This document shows positions 37,325 to 46,091 of a stretch of DNA of 64,000 nucleotides, in pieces. This stretch comes from Yersinia hibernica (GTDB lineage: Bacteria; Pseudomonadota; Gammaproteobacteria; Enterobacterales; Enterobacteriaceae): positions 2,542,001-2,606,000 of the forward strand of contig NZ_CP032487.1 in assembly GCF_004124235.1 (NCBI RefSeq). The letters are read 5' to 3'. Position 1 is the stretch's first letter, and every line of letters starts with the position of its first letter. The position numbers and the translations under genes are program-made. Under the pieces are notes generated by a model. The model did no database searches. It had not been told where the DNA came from and saw only the letters and a program-made list of their open reading frames with translations.

Positions 37325-38496
37325 CGATGCGAAGTATCCATAAAAATAACGATGAATTTAAACAGCGAATCAACTACTACCGCCATCACAATCACGGGTA
37401 TTACGCCCAATAACACCAAATCCAATGCACTGCTAAGTAAACCTTGAAATACAATCGCCCCCAGTCCTCCGGCACCAATCAACGCCGCGATCACGGCCAA
37501 CCCAACAGTTTGTACAGCAACAATACGAATTCCGGATAAAATCAGTGGCATGGCAATCGGTATCTGCACCCGAAAAAACAGCTGGAGGCGAGTCATACCC
37601 ATACCTTGTGCTGATTCAACCACACTGTCGGGCACCGCCTCTAACCCGGCGACAACACTGCGAACTAGCGGTAATAGAGCATAAAGCACGAGTGCAACAA
37701 TAGCCGGAGCTAGCCCAATACCACTGACACCATGCTCTGCCAACCAGGGGACAGCCGCCGCCAATCCCGCCAACGGCGCAATCAGCAAACCAAACAAAGC
37801 AATGGATGGAATAGTTTGAATAATATTTAGCGTGGAAAAGACAGTGCCTTGAAAGCGAGGAGAGCGAAAACACAATAAACCAAGAGGAATGCCCAGAACC
37901 ACAGCAGGTACCAGTGTTGCCAACAAAATTTGAAGGTGTTGCCATAATGCATCGTTAAACACGTCTTGACGATTAACATACTCTTTCATCAATGACAGCT
38001 GATCAAATTGTCCGGTTGCCAACAATATTACGACAGGCAAAATCAGCGAAATGTTCGCCAAGCTACGCCAGATAGGATTCACAACTGCACGAGATAAGCT
38101 ATCAGTAGCAATCAATATACTCATTCCACTCATCAGCCAGAACCCACCGCCAAGTGATGTGCGAGCAAGGCTTTCTTCACCTCCAGCAAGTTGTGCCGCG
38201 GTTGTCCCTGCCAAAAACAGCAGACCGAACAACAGCACTTCGGCTATCAAAACAGTTGACCAGTACAGGACAATATTTTGTTTGGCGAAAGCGAAGGCGG
38301 ATAACATCAACAAGGGAACTAACAACCACCAAACAGGCCCCTTTATCAATGATATTAATGAAATACCCTGCCCTGAGATCAACCGATTAGGTGCATGACT
38401 GACAAAAGAAAGCCCTATCCCAGATAAAATCATCAAAATAACCAATGCCAACAGGACTCTGTTTTTTACAGCCATAAAACTCCATCTCCATGGCAA
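37321..38496 (-). CDS. yehY: Osmoprotectant ABC transporter permease YehY
   Basis: A 391-residue permease, longer than YehW because of an extra N-terminal group of helices (about 10-160). The C-terminal permease domain has the conserved HLQILLATLVPAVVLGIPLGLL and the EAA-like ESAQGMGMTRLQLFFRVQIPIAMPLILSGIR. This two-part layout and the length match E. coli YehY (385). It overlaps yehX (ATGA-type) and follows the osmF gene by about 80 bases. Confidence 0.93.
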   Translation of the reverse strand: MPWRWSFMAVKNRVLLALVILMILSGIGLSFVSHAPNRLISGQGISLISLIKGPVWWLLVPLLMLSAFAFAKQNIVLYWSTVLIAEVLLFGLLFLAGTTAAQLAGGEESLARTSLGGGFWLMSGMSILIATDSLSRAVVNPIWRSLANISLILPVVILLATGQFDQLSLMKEYVNRQDVFNDALWQHLQILLATLVPAVVLGIPLGLLCFRSPRFQGTVFSTLNIIQTIPSIALFGLLIAPLAGLAAAVPWLAEHGVSGIGLAPAIVALVLYALLPLVRSVVAGLEAVPDSVVESAQGMGMTRLQLFFRVQIPIAMPLILSGIRIVAVQTVGLAVIAALIGAGGLGAIVFQGLLSSALDLVLLGVIPVIVMAVVVDSLFKFIVIFMDTSHR

Positions 38497-38575
38497 ATAA
38501 TCTTTCTTATAACAACGGGTTATCTATTTTTTGGATAGTGCTACAGATATTGACAGCTATATCTGATATACACCA

Positions 38576-39508
38576 CTACCCTTTAACAAACCCTTTTTCT
38601 TTCAGATAATTAGCGGCAACTTTCTTTGCATCCTGACCTTCAACCGCAATACGAGCATTCAGTTTTTGTAAGGTTGCGCTATCAAGTGTGGCAAACACGG
38701 GATCAAGCAAAGCAGGGATATTGGGATGCGCTTTCAGCGTAGCTTCGCGGATTATTGGCGCTGGCGCATAAATAGGTTGCACACCTTTGGTATCTTGTAA
38801 CGTTTGCAGCCCTAAAGCTGCCACCGGGCCATCAGTCCCATATGCCATGGCCGCATTAACACCCGAGATTTGTTCAGCAGCCGCTTTAATCGTCACGGCG
38901 GTGTCGCCACCAGCCAATGATAACAACTGATCTTGATTCAATGTAAAGCCATATGCTTGCTGGAAAGCCGGAAGAGCATCAGGTCTTTCAATAAACTCAG
39001 CAGAAGCTGCTAATTTGATTTTCCCCCCCGCATTAATCCATTTACCTAAATCATCTAATGTTTTCAAATTATTCGTTTTGGCTAGATCCTGACGAACAGC
39101 AATAGTCCAGGTATTGTTTGCTGGCGCAGGTGAAAGCCACACCAGTTTATTTTTTGCATAATCCAGTGCTTTTACTTTTTCATAGCCCGCTTTAGCATCT
39201 TTCCAGGCAGAATCTTTTTCATCAGCGAAGAAAAAAGCACCGTTTCCTGTGTATTCCGGATAGATATCAATCTCACCGGCCGTGATAGCCCCACGAACAA
39301 CTTTGGTGGTGCCCAACTGAGATTTATTGGTCGTTTTAATCCCGTTAGCATCAAGAACCTGCACAATAATATTGCCCAACAATGAGCCTTCAGTATCAAT
39401 TTTTGAGCCAACACGTACAGTGTCAGCGGCCTGTGATGTGCCAATTGATACCGCCAACATTGCTGTAGCTAGCGCAAAAAACCAGCTACGGGTTAAGATC
39501 TCCGCCAT
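38576..39508 (-). CDS. osmF: Osmoprotectant ABC transporter binding protein OsmF (YehZ)
   Basis: A 310-residue periplasmic binding protein of the OpuAC-like family. A signal peptide (cleavage after TSQA, near residue 27) precedes ADTVRVGSKIDTEGSLLGNI. The segments VRGAITAGEIDIYPEYTGNGAFFF, APANNTWTIAVRQDLA and AMAYGTDGPVAALGL match E. coli OsmF (YehZ) very closely. It is the first gene of osmF-yehY-yehX-yehW; AGAGGTAG precedes the ATG. In E. coli the operon is osmotically and RpoS-induced. Confidence 0.95.
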   Translation of the reverse strand: MAEILTRSWFFALATAMLAVSIGTSQAADTVRVGSKIDTEGSLLGNIIVQVLDANGIKTTNKSQLGTTKVVRGAITAGEIDIYPEYTGNGAFFFADEKDSAWKDAKAGYEKVKALDYAKNKLVWLSPAPANNTWTIAVRQDLAKTNNLKTLDDLGKWINAGGKIKLAASAEFIERPDALPAFQQAYGFTLNQDQLLSLAGGDTAVTIKAAAEQISGVNAAMAYGTDGPVAALGLQTLQDTKGVQPIYAPAPIIREATLKAHPNIPALLDPVFATLDSATLQKLNARIAVEGQDAKKVAANYLKEKGFVKG

Positions 39509-39793
39509 ATTCTACCTCTATGTGCTCAAAGGTTAATAAAAATACACATCGTTAATGTATGTAAAATGACCATATCAGCAAGGAAAAGCCCACCATCATT
39601 AACAAATAAGTAACCACATTAGCTTTATAGATAACAGTATGATAGCTAAGTAAAAAGAGCTTCGCTGACAAGATTGACTGTTAAGATTACACAAAACACT
39701 GTACATAACAACAGTAAATCACAGATAAATGGCAGCAACATCTGAGCTTTTACGGACAGACCAGTGCCTTCATTTCGGCGTAGGCAGGCAATT

Positions 39794-40852
39794 TTAGACT
39801 GACTCGGAGTGCCTATCTGCACCGTCAATCACGTCATGACGAGCTTGCTCGCTTAGGGTTTTCTTTTCACTGTCATAAAAGGGATGAATTTCTATTTCCA
39901 AGGCAGTAAAAGCAAATGCTTCGAACCATTGAGTATAGCCGCTCACCACAAATTGCTCGCTGCGTTGCTGATATTGAACTCGATTTTCCAGATAAATCTG
40001 TCGTAATCCATACCAAGGCAAAGCCGGTAAGTCATGATGAACCAGATGATAATTGAGGTTTAAAAATAGCAGACGCCATGGCCATGCAGCTTCATTCAAA
40101 GTAGAACGTGCGGCACTGTTTTCAGCTGCGCGGTGCTCAAAGAAAGATCTTACTTTGGTCAAACTCAGCGCCGGAAAGCTAATCACCAAAATATAGAGAA
40201 TAGCCGAAATACCGTAACCAGCCATCCAGTGAAACAATAAACCCAGTAGTCCAAAATGAGTCAGCCACATTATGATAGCCGGGCGATTGCCAGCAATGAA
40301 GGCGCGAATGGCACAACGAATGGTATCGATGATATCTAGCACAACGCCCAGAGTTACTCGACCAATAAAAGTATTGCTAACCCGCACAATAATTTTGAAC
40401 AATGGCGTGAAATATAGCCATTGTTCAGCAGTGTAATAATAGCACTCTGGATCTTTTTCCGGGTGAGTTAAATTTTCATCTCTGTGGTGCTGAATATGTG
40501 AATCACGATAAAAAATATAGGGATACCATACTGCTAGTGGCAAAGTCCCTAATAGTTGATTCACCCATCGCCAACGAGTTGGATGACCGTGAATTAACTC
40601 ATGTTGTAGCGACATATACCACGCACTCAGCAATATTAGCAGTACGCTACCCATCACCGCACCTAATTGCTGCCAATAGATGACACAGGTAAACCAGCCA
40701 GTATAGATAACACCAATCAATGCCCAAGTAGGCAACTCAAGCCGCCAGACCCAAGAGCGGGACAATTGTTTTATCCGCGCCCGCTGCTGCTCACTAAGAT
40801 AATAAGCATTCCCTGTCTCACGGTAATTAAATTTAACATCGGCAGTAGGCAT
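39794..40852 (-). CDS. Membrane fatty acid desaturase
   Basis: A 352-residue integral membrane di-iron desaturase/hydroxylase (PF00487). The three His boxes are complete: HELIHGH (84-90), HIQHH (119-123) and HLVHH (269-273), with FFEHRAAEN before the last. About four transmembrane helices flank them. Such enzymes introduce double bonds or hydroxyls into acyl chains and need an electron donor, none of which is encoded nearby. Most enterobacteria make unsaturated fatty acids anaerobically through FabA, so this is an accessory activity whose substrate cannot be told from sequence. Confidence 0.88.
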   Translation of the reverse strand: MPTADVKFNYRETGNAYYLSEQQRARIKQLSRSWVWRLELPTWALIGVIYTGWFTCVIYWQQLGAVMGSVLLILLSAWYMSLQHELIHGHPTRWRWVNQLLGTLPLAVWYPYIFYRDSHIQHHRDENLTHPEKDPECYYYTAEQWLYFTPLFKIIVRVSNTFIGRVTLGVVLDIIDTIRCAIRAFIAGNRPAIIMWLTHFGLLGLLFHWMAGYGISAILYILVISFPALSLTKVRSFFEHRAAENSAARSTLNEAAWPWRLLFLNLNYHLVHHDLPALPWYGLRQIYLENRVQYQQRSEQFVVSGYTQWFEAFAFTALEIEIHPFYDSEKKTLSEQARHDVIDGADRHSESV

Positions 40853-41008
40853 ATTTAGGCCTCATACATGGCATTATTCCGGCCAGTATCAACTTAATAA
40901 TACCTCCTGCTAACTAACTTAAAATGCTATATAAATCTGACAATGAGATAATCACTCTTTGTGTTGATATAATTAGAAGCGAAAACCGATGAGTTATGGC
41001 CGGGTAAA

Positions 41009-42139
41009 TCAATCTTCGGCTACATTAACCCAGCACAATTTCTCTGCTGAAAGAGCAATTGCATCCAGCACTCTGGATACTTTCCAACCTTCTTCAAAAT
41101 CTGGCCACATATTATCTCCTGCGGCGATGCCATTAATTAAATCACGAATCTCTACGGTTTTTTGATCATTAAACCCGATACCATGCCCAGCACTAACACA
41201 AAATGCTGCATAATCTGGATGTTGTGGTCCAGTAAGTAATGTCTTAAACCCCTGTCTGGATTGCGGATCATCATGCCGATAGAGCTGTAATTCCGCCATC
41301 CGCTCCTGAGAATAGCTGATGGCACCTTTAGTTCCTGTGACGACATACGTCAGGCCCATTTTGCGGCCACAAGCAATCCTTGAAGTTTCTATTGTTCCCA
41401 TGGCTCCATTGGCAAAACGCACGAGTGCACTGGCTTGGTCCTCATTTTCTACCGCACATAGTAATGAAGGATTTTTCGGGTCTGGTCGCTGTTTAATAAC
41501 GGTCTGCATATCGCCACATACATTGGTTATATCACCGACTAGGTAATGGGCCATATTGACAATATGCGCGGCTAAATCCCCCAACGCACCTAATCCTGCC
41601 TGAGCCTTAGTACAGTGCCAATCCAACGGTGTTTGTGGGTCAGCCAAATAATCTTCATTATGAGTACCGTAAAAATGCACCACATCACCAATTTCACCAT
41701 TGGCAATAATCTCGCGCGCTAACTGGCTGGTCGGGTTCTTCATATAATTGAATCCCACCAGCGTTTTGACACCTTTTGCCCGTGCCGCCTCGGCCATTTC
41801 TTTGGCATCTGCAGCGCTAAGAGCCAGCGGTTTTTCAGAATAAACATGCTTACCATGACTTATAGCCGCGAGGGCCATTTCTTTGTGCAAGAAATTAGGT
41901 GCACAAATATCTACGACATCAATAGCTGGATCAGCAACCAGTTCTTGCCAATGAGCGGTAGCCCGGGAAAAACCGAACTCGGTGGCACGTTGCTGGGCCA
42001 ATTCAGGTGTGACTTCTGCCAGCATTTCTAAAACCGGTAATCCCTTCAAAGGAAAAACAGTCGCAACTTGCGCATAAGCAATAGCATGACAGCGACCAAT
42101 ATAACCGGTACCAATCAGGCCAATTCGAACTTTTTTCAT
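41009..42139 (-). CDS. Gfo/Idh/MocA family oxidoreductase
   Basis: A 376-residue NAD(P)-dependent dehydrogenase. The N-terminal Rossmann fold begins RIGLIGTGYIGRCHAIAYA, and VDIC.PNFLHKEMALAAISHGKHVYSEKPL carries the conserved EKP motif near residue 104. The C-terminal domain has GALGDLAAHIVNMAHYLVGDI with the catalytic-type Asp-His pair. Family members oxidise sugars, inositols or amino sugars. No sugar transporter or regulator is adjacent, so the substrate is unknown. The next gene downstream is the desaturase, 156 bases away. Confidence 0.88.
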   Translation of the reverse strand: MKKVRIGLIGTGYIGRCHAIAYAQVATVFPLKGLPVLEMLAEVTPELAQQRATEFGFSRATAHWQELVADPAIDVVDICAPNFLHKEMALAAISHGKHVYSEKPLALSAADAKEMAEAARAKGVKTLVGFNYMKNPTSQLAREIIANGEIGDVVHFYGTHNEDYLADPQTPLDWHCTKAQAGLGALGDLAAHIVNMAHYLVGDITNVCGDMQTVIKQRPDPKNPSLLCAVENEDQASALVRFANGAMGTIETSRIACGRKMGLTYVVTGTKGAISYSQERMAELQLYRHDDPQSRQGFKTLLTGPQHPDYAAFCVSAGHGIGFNDQKTVEIRDLINGIAAGDNMWPDFEEGWKVSRVLDAIALSAEKLCWVNVAED

Positions 42140-42363
42140 TCTGCTCCCCTTATCTTGTCAAGATTAATGCCCCACTAAGAGACTTAATTTGTTAACGGTT
42201 ATACGAAATTAAAATTTCAAATTCAATGAGGAAGTGGAATAAAAACCTTTTTTGCGAAGTAGTACGATTAATTGGAATGACTCATGAAAACTTGCATTAT
42301 CCGCCCTTAAATCTCGTTACTTAGCTCACAGAATGAAATCACAACCCAATTAAAAGAATGATT

Positions 42364-42398
42364 AATTCCTTTAATTGTAATTAAAGAATTTTTATTTC
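42364..42398. repeat. Long AT-rich inverted repeat in the oxidoreductase-sseA gap
   Basis: AATTCCTTTAATT (42364-42376) pairs with AATTAAAGAATT (42379-42390) with one bulged C and a 2-base loop, followed by TTTTATTTC. It could terminate a plus-strand transcript or be an AT-rich regulator site. The 388-base gap has no other clear feature. Confidence 0.4.
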
Positions 42399-42527
42399 AT
42401 AAATTTGCGAAGTGCTGCGCATCAATGATAACTCAAGGTTTCAATGCTGTAATTTCGTTATATAGTGAGCACCACGATGAAGCATTTGGCTAAGCGGCTT
42501 CTTTATAATGACGACAGGTAACTTGTT

Positions 42528-43382
42528 ATGAACTTATCTTTTCTGGTAACACCACAATGGCTGGCAGACCATATTAATGATGCCAACATCGTTATTCTGG
42601 ATGCCAGAATGTCCCCACCGGGATTAACGCCTAAAAGAGATATTCAGGCCGAGTTTGAGCAAGGGCATATTCCCGGCGCTGTTTACTTTAATATTGATGC
42701 CATAGCTGACAACAGTACCGATTTGCCACATATGTTGCCATCACCACAGGTGTTCAGTGAAATGGTTGGCCAATTAGGGGTTAATGAGCAAGATACCTTA
42801 GTCATTTATGATGATGGTAACCTGTTCTCCGCACCTCGGGTTTGGTGGACATTTCGTCTATTTGGCGCACAAAAAGTACGTATACTCGCAGGGGGACTTA
42901 GCGGGTGGCAGCAGTCAGGGTTAGCATTAGAAAGTGGCCCGGCCAACCCAACATCTCAAACCTTCAATGCAACTTTCGATAGTACCGCAGTCAAAAATGC
43001 TAATGAGGTATTAGCGGCGATTAAAAGCAATGAAATACAAATTTTAGATGCGCGTCCGGCGGGCAGATTTAAAGCATTGGAGCCAGAACCCCGTCCCGGT
43101 TTACGCCTTGGCCGTATCCCCGGCAGTATTAATGTGCCCTGGGGGAGTATGGTTGAAAATGGGTATTTGAAATCACCTCAAGAGTTGGCAAATATTTTTG
43201 CCGCTCAAGGTGTAGATTTGACTAAACCTATTATCACCAGCTGTGGTTCTGGTGTTACAGCTGCGGTAGTAGCGCTGGGATTAACAGCAGTAAATGCGTC
43301 GTCAGTATCGCTGTATGATGGCTCTTGGGCTGAATGGGGCGCATCCGATTCACTCCCCATTGATGATACTCGGCTGCCATAA
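42528..43382 (+). CDS. sseA: 3-mercaptopyruvate sulfurtransferase SseA
   Basis: A 284-residue protein of two rhodanese domains (about 5-130 and 160-280). The active-site loop is SCGSGVTAA with catalytic Cys239; CGSGVT is diagnostic of mercaptopyruvate rather than thiosulfate specificity. The linker YDDGNLFSAPRVWWTFRLFG matches E. coli SseA. It transfers sulfur from 3-mercaptopyruvate to acceptors such as cyanide or thiols. Its stop is only one base from the stop of the converging urtE gene. Confidence 0.94.
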   Translation: MNLSFLVTPQWLADHINDANIVILDARMSPPGLTPKRDIQAEFEQGHIPGAVYFNIDAIADNSTDLPHMLPSPQVFSEMVGQLGVNEQDTLVIYDDGNLFSAPRVWWTFRLFGAQKVRILAGGLSGWQQSGLALESGPANPTSQTFNATFDSTAVKNANEVLAAIKSNEIQILDARPAGRFKALEPEPRPGLRLGRIPGSINVPWGSMVENGYLKSPQELANIFAAQGVDLTKPIITSCGSGVTAAVVALGLTAVNASSVSLYDGSWAEWGASDSLPIDDTRLP

Positions 43383-43383
43383 C

Positions 43384-44082
43384 TTAAATAGCGACTAGGT
43401 TACGGACACCATCAAGCTCCATATCAATTCCGTTCCCTCGTTGGATAATTTTGCCGCGGGACATAACTAAATAGCTATCCGCCAATTCCGCGGCAAAATC
43501 ATAGAATTGCTCGACTAATAAAATGGCCATATCCCCTTGAGCTGCTAGTTTTTTGATAACTAATCCGATCTCCTTAATCACTGAAGGCTGAATTCCTTCG
43601 GTTGGTTCATCAAGAATTAACAAGCGAGGTTGACAAGCAAGCGCTCGCCCAATGGCCAATTGTTGCTGTTGTCCACCCGATAAATCTCCTCCACGGCGGT
43701 GTTTCATTTCCTCTAGAATCGGGAAAAGTTGATAAATATGTTCTGGAACAGAGCGACTTTGTGAACTGGGAAAACGCGAAAGCCCCAAGAGAATGTTTTC
43801 TTCTACTGTTAATCGGGGGAATATTTCCCGGCCTTGTGGCACATAGGCAATGCCCTCCTTTACGCGCTGATGTGGCGAATGGTGGCCAATATCTTTCCCC
43901 TGCCAGATAATACTGCCGTGCTTAGCTGGTACTAACCCCATCAAACACTTGAGCAGCGTAGTTTTCCCCACACCATTACGGCCTAATAAACAGGTTACCT
44001 CTCCTATGGCGGCCTCAAATGACAAGCCGCGCAAGATATGGCTGCCACCATAATATTGATCAAGTTCATTTACTTGCAGCAT
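43384..44082 (-). CDS. urtE: Urea ABC transporter ATP-binding protein UrtE
   Basis: A 232-residue ABC ATPase of the branched-chain amino acid/urea LivF type. Walker A GRNGVGKTT (about 34-42), LSGGQQQQLAIGRALAC and Walker B LLILDEPTEGIQPSVI are present; EGIQP is typical of this group. It is the last gene of urtABCDE. A 99-base gap precedes it, so it may have separate translation initiation. It ends one base from sseA with no room for a terminator between them. Confidence 0.94.
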   Translation of the reverse strand: MLQVNELDQYYGGSHILRGLSFEAAIGEVTCLLGRNGVGKTTLLKCLMGLVPAKHGSIIWQGKDIGHHSPHQRVKEGIAYVPQGREIFPRLTVEENILLGLSRFPSSQSRSVPEHIYQLFPILEEMKHRRGGDLSGGQQQQLAIGRALACQPRLLILDEPTEGIQPSVIKEIGLVIKKLAAQGDMAILLVEQFYDFAAELADSYLVMSRGKIIQRGNGIDMELDGVRNLVAI

Positions 44083-44181
44083 GTATTACCCTCGAATATC
44101 CAAACAGTCACCAGCCACGCCATACTAAAATATAAGCGCCAACGCCTTTGATTAAGAAATTGAGATCAATCGCCGGGCCAC

Positions 44182-45018
44182 TCAGCGCCCTAAATACACC
44201 TCAATCACTTGCTCATTAGCCTGCACCTGGGCTAATGAGCCCTCGGCTAACACTTGCCCTTGATGTAATACAGTGACATGGTCAGCAATCGTCTCGACAA
44301 ACCCCATATCATGCTCGACCACCATCAATGAATGCTTCCCGGCTAATTGGTTAAATAGCTCTGCGGTATAAGCCGTTTCGGCATCTGTCATTCCGGCGGC
44401 TGGCTCATCTAACAGCAATAAGTGCGGGTCTTGCACTAATAACATGCCGATCTCAAGAAATTGTTTCTGTCCATGTGATAACAAACCTGCTGGTCTTTGG
44501 CGCATATCATTCAGGCGCAACAATATTAGCGTTTCATCAATTTGATCCCGCTGTTCACCTGTCAACTTGGCGCGTAAACTTGCCCAAACCGTTTTAGTGC
44601 TTTTTTGTGCTAATTCAAGGTTTTCAAACACACTTAATGCTTCAAAGACTGTCGGTTTTTGAAACTTTCGCCCAATCCCAGCTTGGGCGATTTCAACGGT
44701 ACTCATCGTCGCAAGGTCATGATGTTGGTCATACATCATCTTGCCACTTTGTGGTCGAGTTTTGCCGGTAATAACATCCATCAAAGTCGTTTTGCCCGCA
44801 CCATTCGGGCCAATAATACAACGCAGCTCACCGATACCAATTTGCAGCGAAAGATTTCGCAATGCATGAAAGCCATCAAAACTGACATTAATATCCTCCA
44901 GAGTCAGTACTGGATCCCGCTGATGGCGATATTTATCCGCGGTGTGCTGAATAAAACCGGGCTCTTGAGCAATGATTTCCGGATAAATCAGTTGCTCCGT
45001 AATTTGAAATCGGCTCAT
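44182..45018 (-). CDS. urtD: Urea ABC transporter ATP-binding protein UrtD
   Basis: A 278-residue ABC ATPase of the LivG type. Walker A GPNGAGKTT, the Q-loop RKFQKPTVFEALSVFENLEL, LSHGQKQFLEIGMLL and LLLLDEPAAGMTDAET match UrtD; the LSHGQKQ signature is characteristic. The N-terminal 35 residues precede the ABC core, as in many UrtD proteins. The start at 45018 is chosen because it overlaps the urtC stop (ATGA); a longer frame from 45135 would run through urtC. Confidence 0.94.
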   Translation of the reverse strand: MSRFQITEQLIYPEIIAQEPGFIQHTADKYRHQRDPVLTLEDINVSFDGFHALRNLSLQIGIGELRCIIGPNGAGKTTLMDVITGKTRPQSGKMMYDQHHDLATMSTVEIAQAGIGRKFQKPTVFEALSVFENLELAQKSTKTVWASLRAKLTGEQRDQIDETLILLRLNDMRQRPAGLLSHGQKQFLEIGMLLVQDPHLLLLDEPAAGMTDAETAYTAELFNQLAGKHSLMVVEHDMGFVETIADHVTVLHQGQVLAEGSLAQVQANEQVIEVYLGR

Positions 45019-46091
45019 TTGTCTTTCTCCCGTTTCAGCAAACCAATAACACCTTTCGGCAAGAATAAGGTCACCAAAATAAAGATTAAACCGAGGAAGA
45101 ATTGCCAATATTCCGGCATCGCCATGGTAAACCAACTTTTGGCACCATTAACAATTCCAGCCCCCAGAACAGGACCAATCAAAGTACCGCGCCCCCCAAG
45201 TGCCACCCAAATTGCAGCTTCAATAGAGTTGGTTGGTGACATTTCACTGGGATTGATGATGCCAACCTGTGGGACATATAACGCACCGGCCAGCGCACAG
45301 AGCACTGCGGACAGTGTCCAGATAAATAACTTGAAACCTTTAGGGTCATAGCCACAGAATGTCAGGCGGTTTTCAGCATCACGGACCGCCGTCAATACCC
45401 GGCCAAATTTAGTGCGCGCGATGGCAAAACCCAATGCCAAACTGGCGATTAACAGTGCCAGTGTTGCCAGGAATAAGGCAATACGCGTCGTGGTTGCTGA
45501 TACCGAAAAGCCCAGCATGGTGGTGAAACCGGTGAAACCATTATTACCACCAAAGCCGGTTTCATTACGAAAGAACAGTAGCATTCCGGCATAGGTTAAT
45601 GCTTGAGTCATGATAGAAAAATAAACGCCTTTTATTTTGGAACGAAAGGCAAAGTAGCCAAAAATAAAAGCTAATGAGCCGGGAACCAATACAATTAAGC
45701 ACAGCGCCCAAACAAAATATTGACTGCCCTCCCAAAACCACGGCAACTCAGACCATGAGAGAAATGACATAAATGCCGGTAAACCATCACCAGCGGCTTG
45801 CCGCATCAGGTACATCCCCATGGCATAACCGCCCAATGCAAAAAACAAACCATGGCCGAGAGACAGTAACCCGGCATATCCCCACACCAGATCCAGTGCA
45901 ATGGCCACCACTGCATAGCACAGAATCTTCCCCATCAAGGTCAAGGTATATGTCGAGATAGCCAGTGGACTATCCGCAGGCAACAGCGCCAGAAAGGGAA
46001 GAATAATCAATGAAATAATGACTATGCCTGCTAATGACAGACTCAGGGTTGGTGCTTTCTGCGCCAAGGTCACCGCCAAAGGTTGATTCAT
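45015..46091 (-). CDS. urtC: Urea ABC transporter permease UrtC
   Basis: A 358-residue inner-membrane permease of the LivM type with about nine helices. LVWGYAGLLSLGHGLFFALGGYAMGMYL and FGRVLTAVRDAENRLTFCGYDPKGFKLFIWTLSAVLCALAGALY, read in parts, are UrtC hallmarks. EMSPTNSIEAAIWVALGGRGTL near 290 is conserved for urea permeases. It shares a TGATG junction with urtB and an ATGA junction with urtD, so the three are coupled. Confidence 0.94.
   Translation of the reverse strand: MNQPLAVTLAQKAPTLSLSLAGIVIISLIILPFLALLPADSPLAISTYTLTLMGKILCYAVVAIALDLVWGYAGLLSLGHGLFFALGGYAMGMYLMRQAAGDGLPAFMSFLSWSELPWFWEGSQYFVWALCLIVLVPGSLAFIFGYFAFRSKIKGVYFSIMTQALTYAGMLLFFRNETGFGGNNGFTGFTTMLGFSVSATTTRIALFLATLALLIASLALGFAIARTKFGRVLTAVRDAENRLTFCGYDPKGFKLFIWTLSAVLCALAGALYVPQVGIINPSEMSPTNSIEAAIWVALGGRGTLIGPVLGAGIVNGAKSWFTMAMPEYWQFFLGLIFILVTLFLPKGVIGLLKREKDK

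Noticed and set aside
44659..45351. 230-codon plus-strand open frame across urtD and urtC
   Set aside because: It is antisense to two clearly conserved urt genes, has no ribosome site and no family pattern.
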